NCBI GenBank assembly: GCA_009837395.1
Contig: VXTP01000024.1
Coordinates: 1-34,855, forward strand
DNA length: 34,855 nucleotides
Reading direction: 5' to 3'
Source: Gemmatimonadota bacterium
GTDB lineage: Bacteria; JAAXHH01
In this document: positions 9,123-17,829 of the stretch, piece after piece
Layout: each line of letters begins with the position of its first letter
How positions within the stretch are numbered: position 1 is the stretch's first letter
Position numbers and translations under genes: made by a program
The notes under the pieces: model-generated
Told to the model about the DNA's origin: nothing
Database searches by the model: none
What the model saw: the letters and a program-made list of their open reading frames with translations, nothing else

Positions 9123-9565
9123 ATGAAAGTCGACAGTTTGAAACACGCCTCCGGCGCGGTGCGCAAGGTAAAGCGCCTGGGCCGCGGGCCGGGCTCCGGC
9201 ACGGGCAAGACCGCCGGCAGGGGGCACAAGGGCCAGCGTTCCAGGTCGGGCAAGAAGATCCACCCGTCTTTCGAAGGCGGGCAGATGCGTCTCGTGCGGC
9301 GGCTGCCGAAACGCGGGTTCACCAATCTGTTCCGCAAGACCTACCAGATCGTCAACCTTCGCGACCTCGAGGGTTGGGACGAGGAGACGGTCGTGAACGC
9401 CGAATCGCTGGCGGAAAAGCGCCTGGTCCGGAAATCCACGGCCCCGGTCAAGATCCTCGGCGAAGGCGAGGTCGACCGGCCAGTTAAGGTAAGCGTTCAC
9501 AAGGTCAGTGAGACGGCGCGGCAGAAAATCGAGGCGGCGGGCGGATCGGTCGAGGTGATCTCCGG

Positions 9566-9569
<4 letters not shown>
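9123..9569 (+). CDS. rplO: 50S ribosomal protein L15
   Basis: A 148-residue L15 with the glycine/lysine-rich N-terminal extension ([39 protein letters not shown]) and a C-terminal globular part ending [14 protein letters not shown]. It assembles late in the 50S subunit. Its stop overlaps the secY start by 4 nt (ATGA), suggesting translational coupling. Confidence 0.97.
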
Positions 9570-10891
<1,322 letters not shown>

Positions 10892-10921
10892 GCTTCGGAA
10901 CCTTTGTGCCATGCGCATTGC

Positions 10922-10948
10922 GGTCAGCCTGGTCGGCTTGGTCGGCTC
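10922..10948 (+). repeat. 9-bp tandem repeat upstream of adk
   Basis: Three 9-bp units (GGTCAGCCT, GGTCGGCTT, GGTCGGCTC) lie between the secY stop and the adk start. They create the apparent N-terminal extension of adk seen if translation is assumed to begin at 10911. Confidence 0.6.
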
Positions 10949-10976
10949 AGGCGCACGGGCGCCAGGTAAGCAGGTT

Positions 10977-11534
10977 ATGCGACTGATACTACTCGGAGTG
11001 CCGGGGGCGGGAAAAGGCGAGCAGGCAACGAGGCTGTCAGGGAAATTCAGCATTCCGCACGTTTCAACAGGCGACCTGTTGCGGCGGGAGATGGAGGAAG
11101 GAACCGAGGTCGGGCGCAGGATATCGGAATTCGTGAACCGGGGTGAACTCGTTTCCGATACCGTCACGCAGGCCATATTGGAAAACCGATTGCGCGAGAC
11201 CGATTGCCTGGCCGGGTTCATCCTGGACGGCTTTCCCAGAAACCTGAGCCAGGCCGACTTCCTGCAAGCGGCGCTGGAGCGCATGAGCGCCCCCGTGGAC
11301 GTGGTGCTCAACATCGAGGTGCCCGACGGTACGGTGATCGACCGCCTGGCCATGAGGAACCGGTTGGACGACGCCCCGGAGACCATACGTCACCGGCTGA
11401 AAGTCTACAGGAAGGTTACGGCGCCGCTCGTCGATTACTACGACAGGGCGGGCATTCTGAAACGGATCGACGGCGATGGTTCGCCGGAGGAAGTAACGCA
11501 ACGCATACTGACGTGCCTGGCCCGCAAGGCGTAG
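10977..11534 (+). CDS. adk: Adenylate kinase, short LID-less type, altered P-loop
   Basis: A 185-residue adenylate kinase (ATP + AMP to 2 ADP). The N-terminal P-loop reads GVPGAGKGEQ (residues 7-16), followed by the AMP-binding pieces STGDLLR and LDGFPRNLSQAD. The LID domain is missing: the chain runs from DRLAMRNR straight to LDDAPETIRHRL, which explains the 185 residues against about 214. Two positions are unusual: Glu15 where the family has Thr (GKGTQ) and Asn where DGFPRT is usual. The frame is open from 10911, but the ATG at 10977 is the family start. A methionine aminopeptidase gene, often next, is absent. Confidence 0.93.
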   Translation: MRLILLGVPGAGKGEQATRLSGKFSIPHVSTGDLLRREMEEGTEVGRRISEFVNRGELVSDTVTQAILENRLRETDCLAGFILDGFPRNLSQADFLQAALERMSAPVDVVLNIEVPDGTVIDRLAMRNRLDDAPETIRHRLKVYRKVTAPLVDYYDRAGILKRIDGDGSPEEVTQRILTCLARKA

Positions 11535-11612
11535 ACCGGGCCAAGCGGACCGGAAACCGACCATGGCCGCAGCGGCAGCATGGCGCGGCCGAACGGTGAG
11601 AGGTTGTAACCC

Positions 11613-11831
11613 ATGCCGAAAGAACCCCCTGTACAGGTGGAAGGTACGGTGGTGGAGCCTTTGCCCAATGCGTCGTTTCGCGTTGAACTGGAAAACGGCC
11701 ACAGGGTCCTGGCCCATATATCCGGCAAAGTACGCATGAACTTCATAAAGATCCTGCCGGGTGACAAGGTCATGGTGGAACTGTCGCCTTACGATCTGAC
11801 ACGCGGGCGGATCACCTATCGTTACAAGTAA
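11613..11831 (+). CDS. infA: Translation initiation factor IF-1
   Basis: A 72-residue OB-fold protein of standard length with the signatures [38 protein letters not shown] and [13 protein letters not shown]-1 occupies the 30S A site during initiation. The ATG follows a GAGAGG purine stretch. A 17-bp tandem repeat begins two bases after the TAA. Confidence 0.97.
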   Translation: MPKEPPVQVEGTVVEPLPNASFRVELENGHRVLAHISGKVRMNFIKILPGDKVMVELSPYDLTRGRITYRYK

Positions 11832-11832
11832 G

Positions 11833-11893
11833 CCGGGGCAAGGCTGCATCCGGGGCAAGGCTGCATCCGGGCAAGGCTGCATCCGGGGCAAGG
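11833..11893 (+). repeat. 17-bp tandem repeat between infA and rpmJ
   Basis: Two identical 17-bp units (CCGGGGCAAGGCTGCAT at 11833 and 11850), a 16-bp unit with one G deleted (11867), and an 11-bp partial unit (11883). They fill about half of the 117-nt gap. The unit is not a multiple of 3 and contains no start or stop motif of its own. Confidence 0.9.
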
Positions 11894-11948
11894 TAACGAC
11901 GGGGAACCCGGCGCAAGCGGAAACGAACCGTAACACGAGGACCGGAAG

Positions 11949-12062
11949 ATGAAAGTACGCGCATCGGTAAAAAAAATCTGTGAACACTGCAAGGTCATCC
12001 GCCGCAGGGGAGTCGTGCGAGTGCTCTGTCGCAACCCGCGCCACAAGCAGCGGCAGGGATAG
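11949..12062 (+). CDS. rpmJ: 50S ribosomal protein L36, zinc-binding form
   Basis: A 37-residue L36: [20 protein letters not shown] followed by [17 protein letters not shown] and TAG. Cys11, Cys14, Cys27 and His32 form the usual zinc site, so this is the C+ form. It precedes rpsM as in the usual alpha block. A CCGGAAG purine stretch precedes the ATG. Confidence 0.97.
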   Translation: MKVRASVKKICEHCKVIRRRGVVRVLCRNPRHKQRQG

Positions 12063-12089
12063 CAACGACCCGTTGCCAAGGAGGGCAAG

Positions 12090-12464
12090 GTGGCACGTAT
12101 CGCCGGAATCGATCTGCCCCGCGACAAGCGCGTGGAGATTGGTATCACCTACATTTTCGGAATCGGACTGACAACCGCCCGCAAGGTGCTCGACGCGACC
12201 GGCATCGATCCGGAAACCCGCGTCCGGGACCTGACTGACCGGGAGATCACGAAGCTCCGCCAGAGCATCGAAAACGATTACCAGGTCGAAGGCGCGCTGC
12301 GCGGCGACATCACGTTCAACATCAGGCGACTGATGGACATCGGCTGTTACCGGGGCCTGCGTCACCGCCGCGGGCTGCCGGTGCGGGGACAGCGGACCCG
12401 CACGAATTCCCGAATACGCAAGGGACCGCGGCGCACCATCGGTGCGAAGCGCAAGAAGGTTTAG
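12090..12464 (+). CDS. rpsM: 30S ribosomal protein S13
   Basis: A 124-residue S13 with [20 protein letters not shown], the helix-two-turn-helix region, and the basic C-terminal tail [18 protein letters not shown], which contacts tRNA. It forms the intersubunit bridge with L5. The start is GTG, preceded by AAGGAGGG, which decides the start. Confidence 0.98.
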   Translation: MARIAGIDLPRDKRVEIGITYIFGIGLTTARKVLDATGIDPETRVRDLTDREITKLRQSIENDYQVEGALRGDITFNIRRLMDIGCYRGLRHRRGLPVRGQRTRTNSRIRKGPRRTIGAKRKKV

Positions 12465-12494
12465 CGAGTAACTTTAAACCGTGGAGGTAGAAGG

Positions 12495-12890
12495 TTGGCT
12501 AATGAAAGACGAAGCCGCGCCCGGAGACGAGACCGGCATGTGGACTCCATAGGCGTGGCCCATATCAAGGCGACGTTCAACAATACGATCGTTACCCTCG
12601 CCGATCTGCAGGGACACACGATCAGCTGGTCGAGCGGCGGCAAGGGCGGTACGTTCCGCAATTCCCGGAAGAGTACGCCTTTTGCCGCGCAGATCGCCGC
12701 GGAAGCCGCGGCCAAGGAAGCCATCGAACTGGGACTGAAGCGCGTCGAGGTCTGGGTGAAGGGACCCGGCGCCGGCCGCGAATCGGCCATTCGGGCCCTG
12801 CAAGCCGCGGGCCTCGAGATTTCCGCCATCAAGGACGTAACACCTATTCCCCACAACGGATGCCGGCCTCCGAAAAGACGTCGCGTCTGA
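12495..12890 (+). CDS. rpsK: 30S ribosomal protein S11
   Basis: A 131-residue S11 with [20 protein letters not shown], the [20 protein letters not shown] block and the C-terminal signature [18 protein letters not shown]. It forms the platform at the mRNA exit with S18 and S21. The start is TTG, with GGAGGT about 7 nt upstream; the ATG six bases later belongs to another frame. Confidence 0.97.
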   Translation: MANERRSRARRRDRHVDSIGVAHIKATFNNTIVTLADLQGHTISWSSGGKGGTFRNSRKSTPFAAQIAAEAAAKEAIELGLKRVEVWVKGPGAGRESAIRALQAAGLEISAIKDVTPIPHNGCRPPKRRRV

Positions 12891-12972
12891 TCGTGAATCA
12901 ACGGGCGGACGCCGGGGCCTTAGTTGGCCCGACTGGCGCAGGCCGCCCGGCTCGAGCGTAATAGGAGAAAAC

Positions 12973-13602
12973 ATGTCTCGTTATACGGACGCCAACTGTC
13001 GAATCTGCCGGCGGGAAGGCGTGAAGTTGTTCCTGAAAGGCGATCGGTGCTTTTCTGAGAAATGCGCGGTGGACCGCCGCGCTTTCCCGCCGGGCCAGCA
13101 TGGTTCCGTCGGTCGCAGGAAGCCCACCGAATACGGGCTTCGCCTGCGCGAAAAGCAGAAGACGCGCAAGACGTACGGTATCGGCGAAGGACAGTTCCGT
13201 TCGTACTTCGTGAAGGCGGCCCGGACCAAGGGCAACACGGGCGAACGCCTCCTTCAGCTGCTCGAAACCCGGCTGGACAACATCGTGTACCGCCTCGGTT
13301 TCGCGCCGTCGCGCAAAGCGGCCCGCCAGCTGGTCCGCCATCGCCATATCGTGGTGAACGACCGCATCGTCAACATCCCCTCGTACATCGTCCGTACGGG
13401 TGAAACCATACAGGTCAAGGAGAAGAGCCGCCAGCTCGACTGCATTCACGCTTCCTTAAGTGCCGCGAACCAGCGGCCGGCGGTAAACTGGCTGGACCTG
13501 GACAAGACCACGCTGGCCGGACGGTTGCTGGAAGCCCCCGTTCGGGAGAACATACCGACACCTGTACAGGAACAGCTGATCATCGAGTTGTATTCGAAGT
13601 AG
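12973..13602 (+). CDS. rpsD: 30S ribosomal protein S4, zinc-binding form
   Basis: A 209-residue S4 with four cysteines near the N-terminus (CRIC at residues 9-12, Cys26 and Cys31), the zinc-binding C+ form. An S4 RNA-binding domain lies around residues 95-160 ([40 protein letters not shown]). It nucleates 16S assembly and in E. coli represses the alpha operon. AGGAGA lies just before the ATG. Confidence 0.98.
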   Translation: MSRYTDANCRICRREGVKLFLKGDRCFSEKCAVDRRAFPPGQHGSVGRRKPTEYGLRLREKQKTRKTYGIGEGQFRSYFVKAARTKGNTGERLLQLLETRLDNIVYRLGFAPSRKAARQLVRHRHIVVNDRIVNIPSYIVRTGETIQVKEKSRQLDCIHASLSAANQRPAVNWLDLDKTTLAGRLLEAPVRENIPTPVQEQLIIELYSK

Positions 13603-13662
13603 GACCGTCACACTGCCATCCATGTGTTCACTCGAAGCGCGCGACGAGGGGCAACATACGCT

Positions 13663-14652
13663 ATGAAATTAAAGAATTTCCAGATGCCGAGAGGCGTCTT
13701 AGTCGAAGACGAAACAGTAACCGATGGCTACACCAAGTTCGTGATCGAACCGCTGGAGCGAGGTTTCGGGACGACGATCGGGAACTCCATCCGCAGGGTC
13801 CTGCTTTCCTCCCTGCCCGGAGCGGCCGTGGTCGGCGTCCGGATCGACGGCGTCGCCCACGAGTTCTCCACGATGCCTGCCGTGGTGGAAGACGTGGCCG
13901 AGATCATCCTGAACCTCAAGGAACTGCGGCTCATCCTGCACAGCGAAGAGCCCAAGACGCTGATGCTCGAAGCGGAAGGCAAGGGCGACGTTACCGCCGA
14001 AGACATTCAGACGGACGCCGACGTGGAGATTCTCAATCCGGATCTTCATGTCGCGTCCCTGGACGAGGGCGGACAGTTGCGCATGGAGATCCATGTCGAC
14101 AGCGGGCGGGGCTACGTGATCGCCGAGCAGAACAAGATACCGGACCAGCCCATCGGCGTGATCCCCATGGACGCCATGTTCTCCCCGGTAACGCGCGTGA
14201 ATTTCCAGGTGGAGAACACGCGGATCGGCCAGCGCACGGACTACGACCGGCTCGTGCTGGAAATCTGGACCGACGCCAGCGTGGGTCCCCAGGACGCCCT
14301 GTCCACCGCGTCCCAGATCCTGCGGAACCACCTCCAGCTGTTCATCTCCATAGACGATCAGTTCATCTCCGAGCCTGAAGAGGAAGTGGACGAGAAGGCC
14401 GAAGAGATCAAGAAGCTGCTGCAGATGAACGTGGAGGAGCTCGAACTTTCCGTCCGCTCCAGCAACTGCCTGCGCGCGGCGGACATCAAGACGCTGGCGG
14501 ACCTGGTGCAGAAGAGCGAGACCGAGATGCTGAAATACCGGAATTTCGGCCGCAAGTCGCTGACCGAGCTGAGCCAGATCCTCCAGGAGATGGAACTCGG
14601 ATTCGGCATGGACATCGAAGAGTACGTCGAGGTCGAAGCTGAAAACACGTAA
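13663..14652 (+). CDS. rpoA: DNA-directed RNA polymerase subunit alpha
   Basis: A 329-residue alpha subunit. The N-terminal dimerisation domain has FVIEPLERGFGTTIGNSIRR and VLLSSLPGAA. The C-terminal domain begins near residue 245 and carries ELELSVRSSNCLRAADIKTL, keeping the Arg and Asn that contact UP-element DNA in E. coli. The frame is open from a GTG at 13624, but MKLKNFQMP at 13663 is the family-like start, with GAGGGG 11 nt upstream. Its position between rpsD and rplQ is the usual one. Confidence 0.97.
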   Translation: MKLKNFQMPRGVLVEDETVTDGYTKFVIEPLERGFGTTIGNSIRRVLLSSLPGAAVVGVRIDGVAHEFSTMPAVVEDVAEIILNLKELRLILHSEEPKTLMLEAEGKGDVTAEDIQTDADVEILNPDLHVASLDEGGQLRMEIHVDSGRGYVIAEQNKIPDQPIGVIPMDAMFSPVTRVNFQVENTRIGQRTDYDRLVLEIWTDASVGPQDALSTASQILRNHLQLFISIDDQFISEPEEEVDEKAEEIKKLLQMNVEELELSVRSSNCLRAADIKTLADLVQKSETEMLKYRNFGRKSLTELSQILQEMELGFGMDIEEYVEVEAENT

Positions 14653-14704
14653 TCGAATGACCTGACCGCAGGTCATTCCGGCAGTCTGGACAGGAGCACA
14701 AGGA

Positions 14705-15154
14705 ATGCGACATCGAAAGCAGGGGCGCGGTCTCAGCCGCTCTCCCAGTCACCGAAAGGCGATGCTGAGCAACCTGGCCACATCGGTGCTGGACACGGAA
14801 CGCGTGCAGACCACCACGGCGAAGGCCAAGGAAGTGCGCCGCCTCGTTGAAAAGCTCATCACCTTCGGCAAACGCAGGGACTTGCACGCCCGGCGGCAGG
14901 TGCTCCGGGTCATCCGCAACGAATCCGTGGTCGCGAAGCTGTTCGGCCCGCTGGCCGACCGCTACGCCGACCGGCCCGGTGGATACACGCGCATCGTACG
15001 GGTAGGGCACCGGCAGGGCGACGCCGCCGATATGTCGATACTCGAGTTGATCGACAGGGAGGGTCCGGCGGAGGACCAGGCCGAGGAGAAAGCGGAAGAA
15101 GAGACGACGGAAGAGACGACGGAAGAGACGACGGAAAAGGAAGAGACCAGCTGA
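14705..15154 (+). CDS. rplQ: 50S ribosomal protein L17 with acidic repeat tail
   Basis: A 149-residue L17. The core (MRHRKQGRGLSRSPSHRKAM, NLATSVLDTERVQTTTAKAK, GGYTRIVRVGHRQGDAADM) is standard to about residue 120. After it comes an acidic tail made from the tetrapeptide EETT, encoded by a 12-bp tandem repeat. Tails vary in this family. Last gene of the superoperon; CAGGAG precedes the ATG, and the bidirectional terminator follows about 180 nt downstream. Confidence 0.96.
   Translation: MRHRKQGRGLSRSPSHRKAMLSNLATSVLDTERVQTTTAKAKEVRRLVEKLITFGKRRDLHARRQVLRVIRNESVVAKLFGPLADRYADRPGGYTRIVRVGHRQGDAADMSILELIDREGPAEDQAEEKAEEETTEETTEETTEKEETS
15098..15133 (+). repeat. 12-bp coding repeat in the rplQ tail
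   Basis: Three identical copies of GAAGAGACGACG in frame encode EETT three times, followed by the degenerate EKEE. In-frame expansion lengthens the acidic tail of L17 without breaking the gene. Confidence 0.85.
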
Positions 15155-15184
15155 AGAGCCCGCGGCCATGAGCCGGCCCGGAAC

Positions 15185-15306
15185 AGCGGCCGGCCAGCAC
15201 CGGTCGGCATCCCGCGGCGCAGAATAGCGGCCGGCCAGCACCGGTCGGCATCCCGCGGTGTAGAATAGCGGCCGGCCAGCACCGGTCGGCATCCCGCGGT
15301 GTAGAG
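15185..15306 (+). repeat. 41-bp tandem repeat, three units, after rplQ
   Basis: Three adjacent 41-bp units start at 15185, 15226 and 15267. Each contains AGCGGCCGGCCAGCACCGG followed by TCGGCATCCCGCGG. Units differ at only a few bases near their ends; the third matches over 40. The unit is GC-rich and has short self-complementary parts (GGCCGGCC, ACCGGT), so each copy could fold. The 311-nt stretch between rplQ and amtB holds this array, the terminator and otherwise nothing I recognise. Confidence 0.92.
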
Positions 15307-15330
15307 CCTCCGAAATCGTTATAAACAGGA

Positions 15331-15368
15331 AAAGGCGGCAACCCGGTGCGGTTGCCGCCTTTTTCTTT
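15331..15368. terminator. Bidirectional intrinsic terminator between rplQ and amtB
   Basis: A perfect 13-bp stem (AAAGGCGGCAACC at 15331-15343 with its complement at 15350-15362) and a 6-nt loop, followed on the + strand by TTTTCTTT. Read from the other strand the same hairpin is followed by TTTTCC, so it can end both the ribosomal transcript and the converging amtB transcript about 100 nt past its stop. Confidence 0.92.
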
Positions 15369-15465
15369 GTGGGACACGAGGCGCGAGGCAGGCGATATGG
15401 CGATTTGGCGAGGCAGGGGGCATGACGCTTTAGCCCGCGCCGCACCAACGCCCGCGCCGCGTCGA

Positions 15466-16875
15466 TTACTGGTCTTCGTCCTGTTCTTCGGGCATGAGCA
15501 CGAACTCGGGATAAGCCTCGATACCGAGCTCCGCCACGTCCTGCCCGAGCCGTTCGACCTGGCTCGTCACCCGGGCGGTCATAACCACGTCGATCAGCTT
15601 CCAGAGCACCCAGGAGACCAGGAAGACGAAGGCGCCGATCGCCAGGATGCCGATCAGCTGAACGCCCACGTTGCCTCCGCTCACGATACACACCGCCAGC
15701 GTACCCCAGATGCCAGCGAAGAGGTGGGCCGGCACAGCGCCGACCACGTCGTCGATCTTCACCGATTCCAGCAGTTTCATCCCCAACGTGCAGATGATGC
15801 CGCCAATCGCCCCGATGATGACGGCCCAGTAGTGCTGGACCATGTCGGGACCCGCGGTGATCGAGACCAGGCCCGCGATGGCGCCGTTCAGGCAGGCGAA
15901 GAGATCGGTGCGGCCGAAGACGGGCCGCGCGCAGAAGAGCGCCATGAGCGCGCCGGCCGCGGCGGCCAGGTTGGTATTGACCAGCACGTGGCTCATGGCC
16001 ACGGCATCCAGGGGGCTGCCCAGGGCCAGCTGCGAACCGCCGTTGAATCCGAACCAACCAAGCCAGAGGATGAAGACGCCCAGGGTCACCACCAGCACGT
16101 TGGAAGGCGGGGTGGGCTTGACCGAACCGTCCTTGCGGTATTTGCCGAGCCGGGGCCCGACGACGATGAGGCCGGCCAGGGCCGCCCATCCGCCCGTGCT
16201 ATGGACGATGGTGGAGCCCGCGAAGTCCTTGAACCCCAGCTGGCTGAGCCATCCCTCGCCCCAGGTCCACGCGCCGACGATGGGATAGATGACCCCGGTG
16301 AGCAGGAGAACGAAGATGAAGAACGACCAGAGCTTGACTCTTTCCGCCAGCGCGCCCGAGACGATGGACGCGGCCGTGGCTACGAAGACCATCTGGAAGA
16401 ACCAGTCCGACATGGTGGAATAGCCCAGCGCGATCACTTCGGCGGCGGCGCTCTCCGTTCCGTTGACCAGGGCGATCTCGTCCGTCGTCGGGCCGTAGCC
16501 GATCGAGAAGGATCCGATGTAGCTCCCCACGTCGACGTACATGAGATTGTAGCCGATGAAGTAGTAGGCGATCCCGGCGATGGAATAGAGGCCTATGTTC
16601 TTCAGGCAGATCATGGAGGCGTTCTTGGTCCGCACGGAACCCGATTCCAGCATGGTGAATCCCGCGCACATCCACATCACCAGGGCGCCCCAGAGCATGA
16701 ACGATATGGTATTGAACACGAACTGGTCCGGCGCCTCGACGGCAGTGCTTTCGTGCTCGGCCAGGGCGTACGCGGTCCCGGCGCCGCAAATCACGGCGGC
16801 CAGCACGGCCAGCAGTTTCAGCGCCGGCATGCCGCGAGGCCTGCGTGTAATGAGAAATTCGTAGAATGCTCCCAT
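15466..16875 (-). CDS. amt: Ammonium transporter, Amt/MEP/Rh family
   Basis: A 469-residue inner-membrane protein with a cleavable-looking N-terminal signal (GMPALKLLAVLAAVICGAGTA) and about eleven further hydrophobic segments. The Amt signature KDFAGSTIVHSTGGWAAL carries the first pore His; AHLFAGIWGTLAV carries the second. It would conduct ammonium from the periplasm for nitrogen assimilation. The frame is open from 16989, but the ATG at 16875 has GGGAG 8 nt before it and begins the signal peptide. No glnB (PII regulator) gene lies next to it. The hydrophilic C-terminus ends in an acidic EEQDEDQ. Confidence 0.95.
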   Translation of the reverse strand: MGAFYEFLITRRPRGMPALKLLAVLAAVICGAGTAYALAEHESTAVEAPDQFVFNTISFMLWGALVMWMCAGFTMLESGSVRTKNASMICLKNIGLYSIAGIAYYFIGYNLMYVDVGSYIGSFSIGYGPTTDEIALVNGTESAAAEVIALGYSTMSDWFFQMVFVATAASIVSGALAERVKLWSFFIFVLLLTGVIYPIVGAWTWGEGWLSQLGFKDFAGSTIVHSTGGWAALAGLIVVGPRLGKYRKDGSVKPTPPSNVLVVTLGVFILWLGWFGFNGGSQLALGSPLDAVAMSHVLVNTNLAAAAGALMALFCARPVFGRTDLFACLNGAIAGLVSITAGPDMVQHYWAVIIGAIGGIICTLGMKLLESVKIDDVVGAVPAHLFAGIWGTLAVCIVSGGNVGVQLIGILAIGAFVFLVSWVLWKLIDVVMTARVTSQVERLGQDVAELGIEAYPEFVLMPEEQDEDQ

Positions 16876-16942
16876 GGTGTGATCTCCCGGCTGACACCGA
16901 TGATGGCGGGTGAAAAGATGATGAACGGCGATGTGGAATGGT

Positions 16943-16970
16943 CTTGTTGAATGTCGAGATATTCTACAAG
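16943..16970. promoter_or_regulatory. Inverted repeat overlapping the amt -10 box (possible operator)
   Basis: CTTGTTGAAT (16943-16952) and ATTCTACAAG (16961-16970) are inverted copies with one mismatch and an 8-nt spacer. The right arm contains the -10 box of the amt promoter and the left arm covers the expected early transcript. A repressor site or an RNA hairpin at the 5' end of the message are both possible; no regulator can be named. Confidence 0.5.
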
Positions 16971-16989
16971 GATCGAACAGTTTCGTCAA
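16961..16989 (-). promoter_or_regulatory. Sigma-70-type promoter of amt
   Basis: On the - strand, TTGACG (16984-16989) is separated by exactly 17 nt from TAGAAT (16961-16966). It lies between the glycosylase stop and the amt start, about 85 nt ahead of the ATG. Both boxes match the housekeeping consensus at 5 of 6 positions, so amt can be transcribed independently of the genes upstream. Confidence 0.72.
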
Positions 16990-17005
16990 GACCGATAAAT
17001 CGCGT

Positions 17006-17641
17006 TCAGCGTAGTCCGTAGTACGCCTCCATGCCTGCCAGGAACTCGGCCTGCCCCCCGTAACTGGGATGGCGCACCTTCACGACCTCTGCCGATCCAG
17101 CGAGCCGCCGCGCCGCCTTTTCCGCGTCGTTTCCGATGGCGATGACGGCGGACGGTTCCAGAAGCCGGACCAGCTGCTCGAGCAGGTGTTGGCCAGACCG
17201 GCGTTCCGCGGCGACATGCGATCGATTGCTGAAGGGACTGTCCGGCTGGTGGGGATGGAAGGGAAAGACGTTCCAGAGGAAGACCGTCGCCCCGATGCGG
17301 GACAATACGTTCCACACGACATTGGCGGAGCGTTCCCTGACCACGGCGCCCTGCGTCGGTCGCCGTAGCGTCAGTCCCCACCTGCGGGCGTGTTCGTCCA
17401 GACGCTCGTCGTCGGTGAAAGCCAGGCCGGTTCGCCGTCCGCCGCGGTAACTGTAGTCGCGGCCGATCCACAGGGCGTCCACGGGCCGGCCGGCCGCGGC
17501 TTCAAGCACGGACAGAAGGTTCCCGGACCGCCGTTCAGGGGCGTCTTCCCGGTCGTGAACCGGGCAGTGGTCCGTATACGGGTTGAAAACATGGTCGAAA
17601 TCGAGATCCTGTAGGGATTTGACGAACGAGGAGGGTGTCAT
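17006..17641 (-). CDS. Uracil-DNA glycosylase superfamily protein
   Basis: A 211-residue protein that looks like the UDG fold. Residues 57-76 hold a motif-1-like segment (LWIGRDYSYRGGRRTGLAF). FLWNVFPFHPHQ lies at 121-132. The motif-2-like HPSYGG at 191-196 gives the His used by these enzymes to stabilise the leaving uracil. VIAIGNDA at 166-173 is the usual strand before it. Expected role: removal of uracil or a similar base from DNA in the cytoplasm. Motif 1 differs from the classical GQDPYH, so exact family and substrate are uncertain. No good Shine-Dalgarno site is seen; the ATG is the first in frame. Confidence 0.75.
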   Translation of the reverse strand: MTPSSFVKSLQDLDFDHVFNPYTDHCPVHDREDAPERRSGNLLSVLEAAAGRPVDALWIGRDYSYRGGRRTGLAFTDDERLDEHARRWGLTLRRPTQGAVVRERSANVVWNVLSRIGATVFLWNVFPFHPHQPDSPFSNRSHVAAERRSGQHLLEQLVRLLEPSAVIAIGNDAEKAARRLAGSAEVVKVRHPSYGGQAEFLAGMEAYYGLR

Positions 17642-17658
17642 GGTGACAGAGGTTGATT

Positions 17659-17725
17659 CCGTTATTTCAATTTAAAGAATAAAGAAAGCTGTTATTCCAT
17701 TTTAGGACGTAATTTAGAATAACGG
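17659..17725. promoter_or_regulatory. AT-rich region with three copies of a GTTATT-type motif upstream of the glycosylase gene
   Basis: Upstream of the glycosylase ATG the sequence becomes clearly AT-richer than its surroundings. It carries CCGTTATT (17659-17666), GTTATTCC (17691-17698) and the inverted copy GAATAACGG (17717-17725). The outer copies form an inverted repeat and the inner pair a 7-bp one. Promoter with operators is the likeliest reading, but no convincing -35/-10 pair was found. Confidence 0.4.
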
Positions 17726-17829
17726 ACACGGCAGATAGCCATCGTCATGGCTGTCGAACCCGATGCACCACACTCATGCGGCACTCTTGCAGCACACTCG
17801 AGTCATGAGACCGAAAGGACTTTCTGCCC

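Noticed and set aside
10911-10976. N-terminal extension of adenylate kinase
   Set aside because: It covers a 9-bp repeat and is absent from the family, whose start is M-R-L-I-L-L-G.
15185-15306. CRISPR array
   Set aside because: The three 41-bp units are directly adjacent with no variable spacers, and no cas genes are present.
15346-16950. Long + strand open frame opposite amt
   Set aside because: It is the antisense of a clearly conserved membrane protein; its translation is charged, low complexity and without any family signature.
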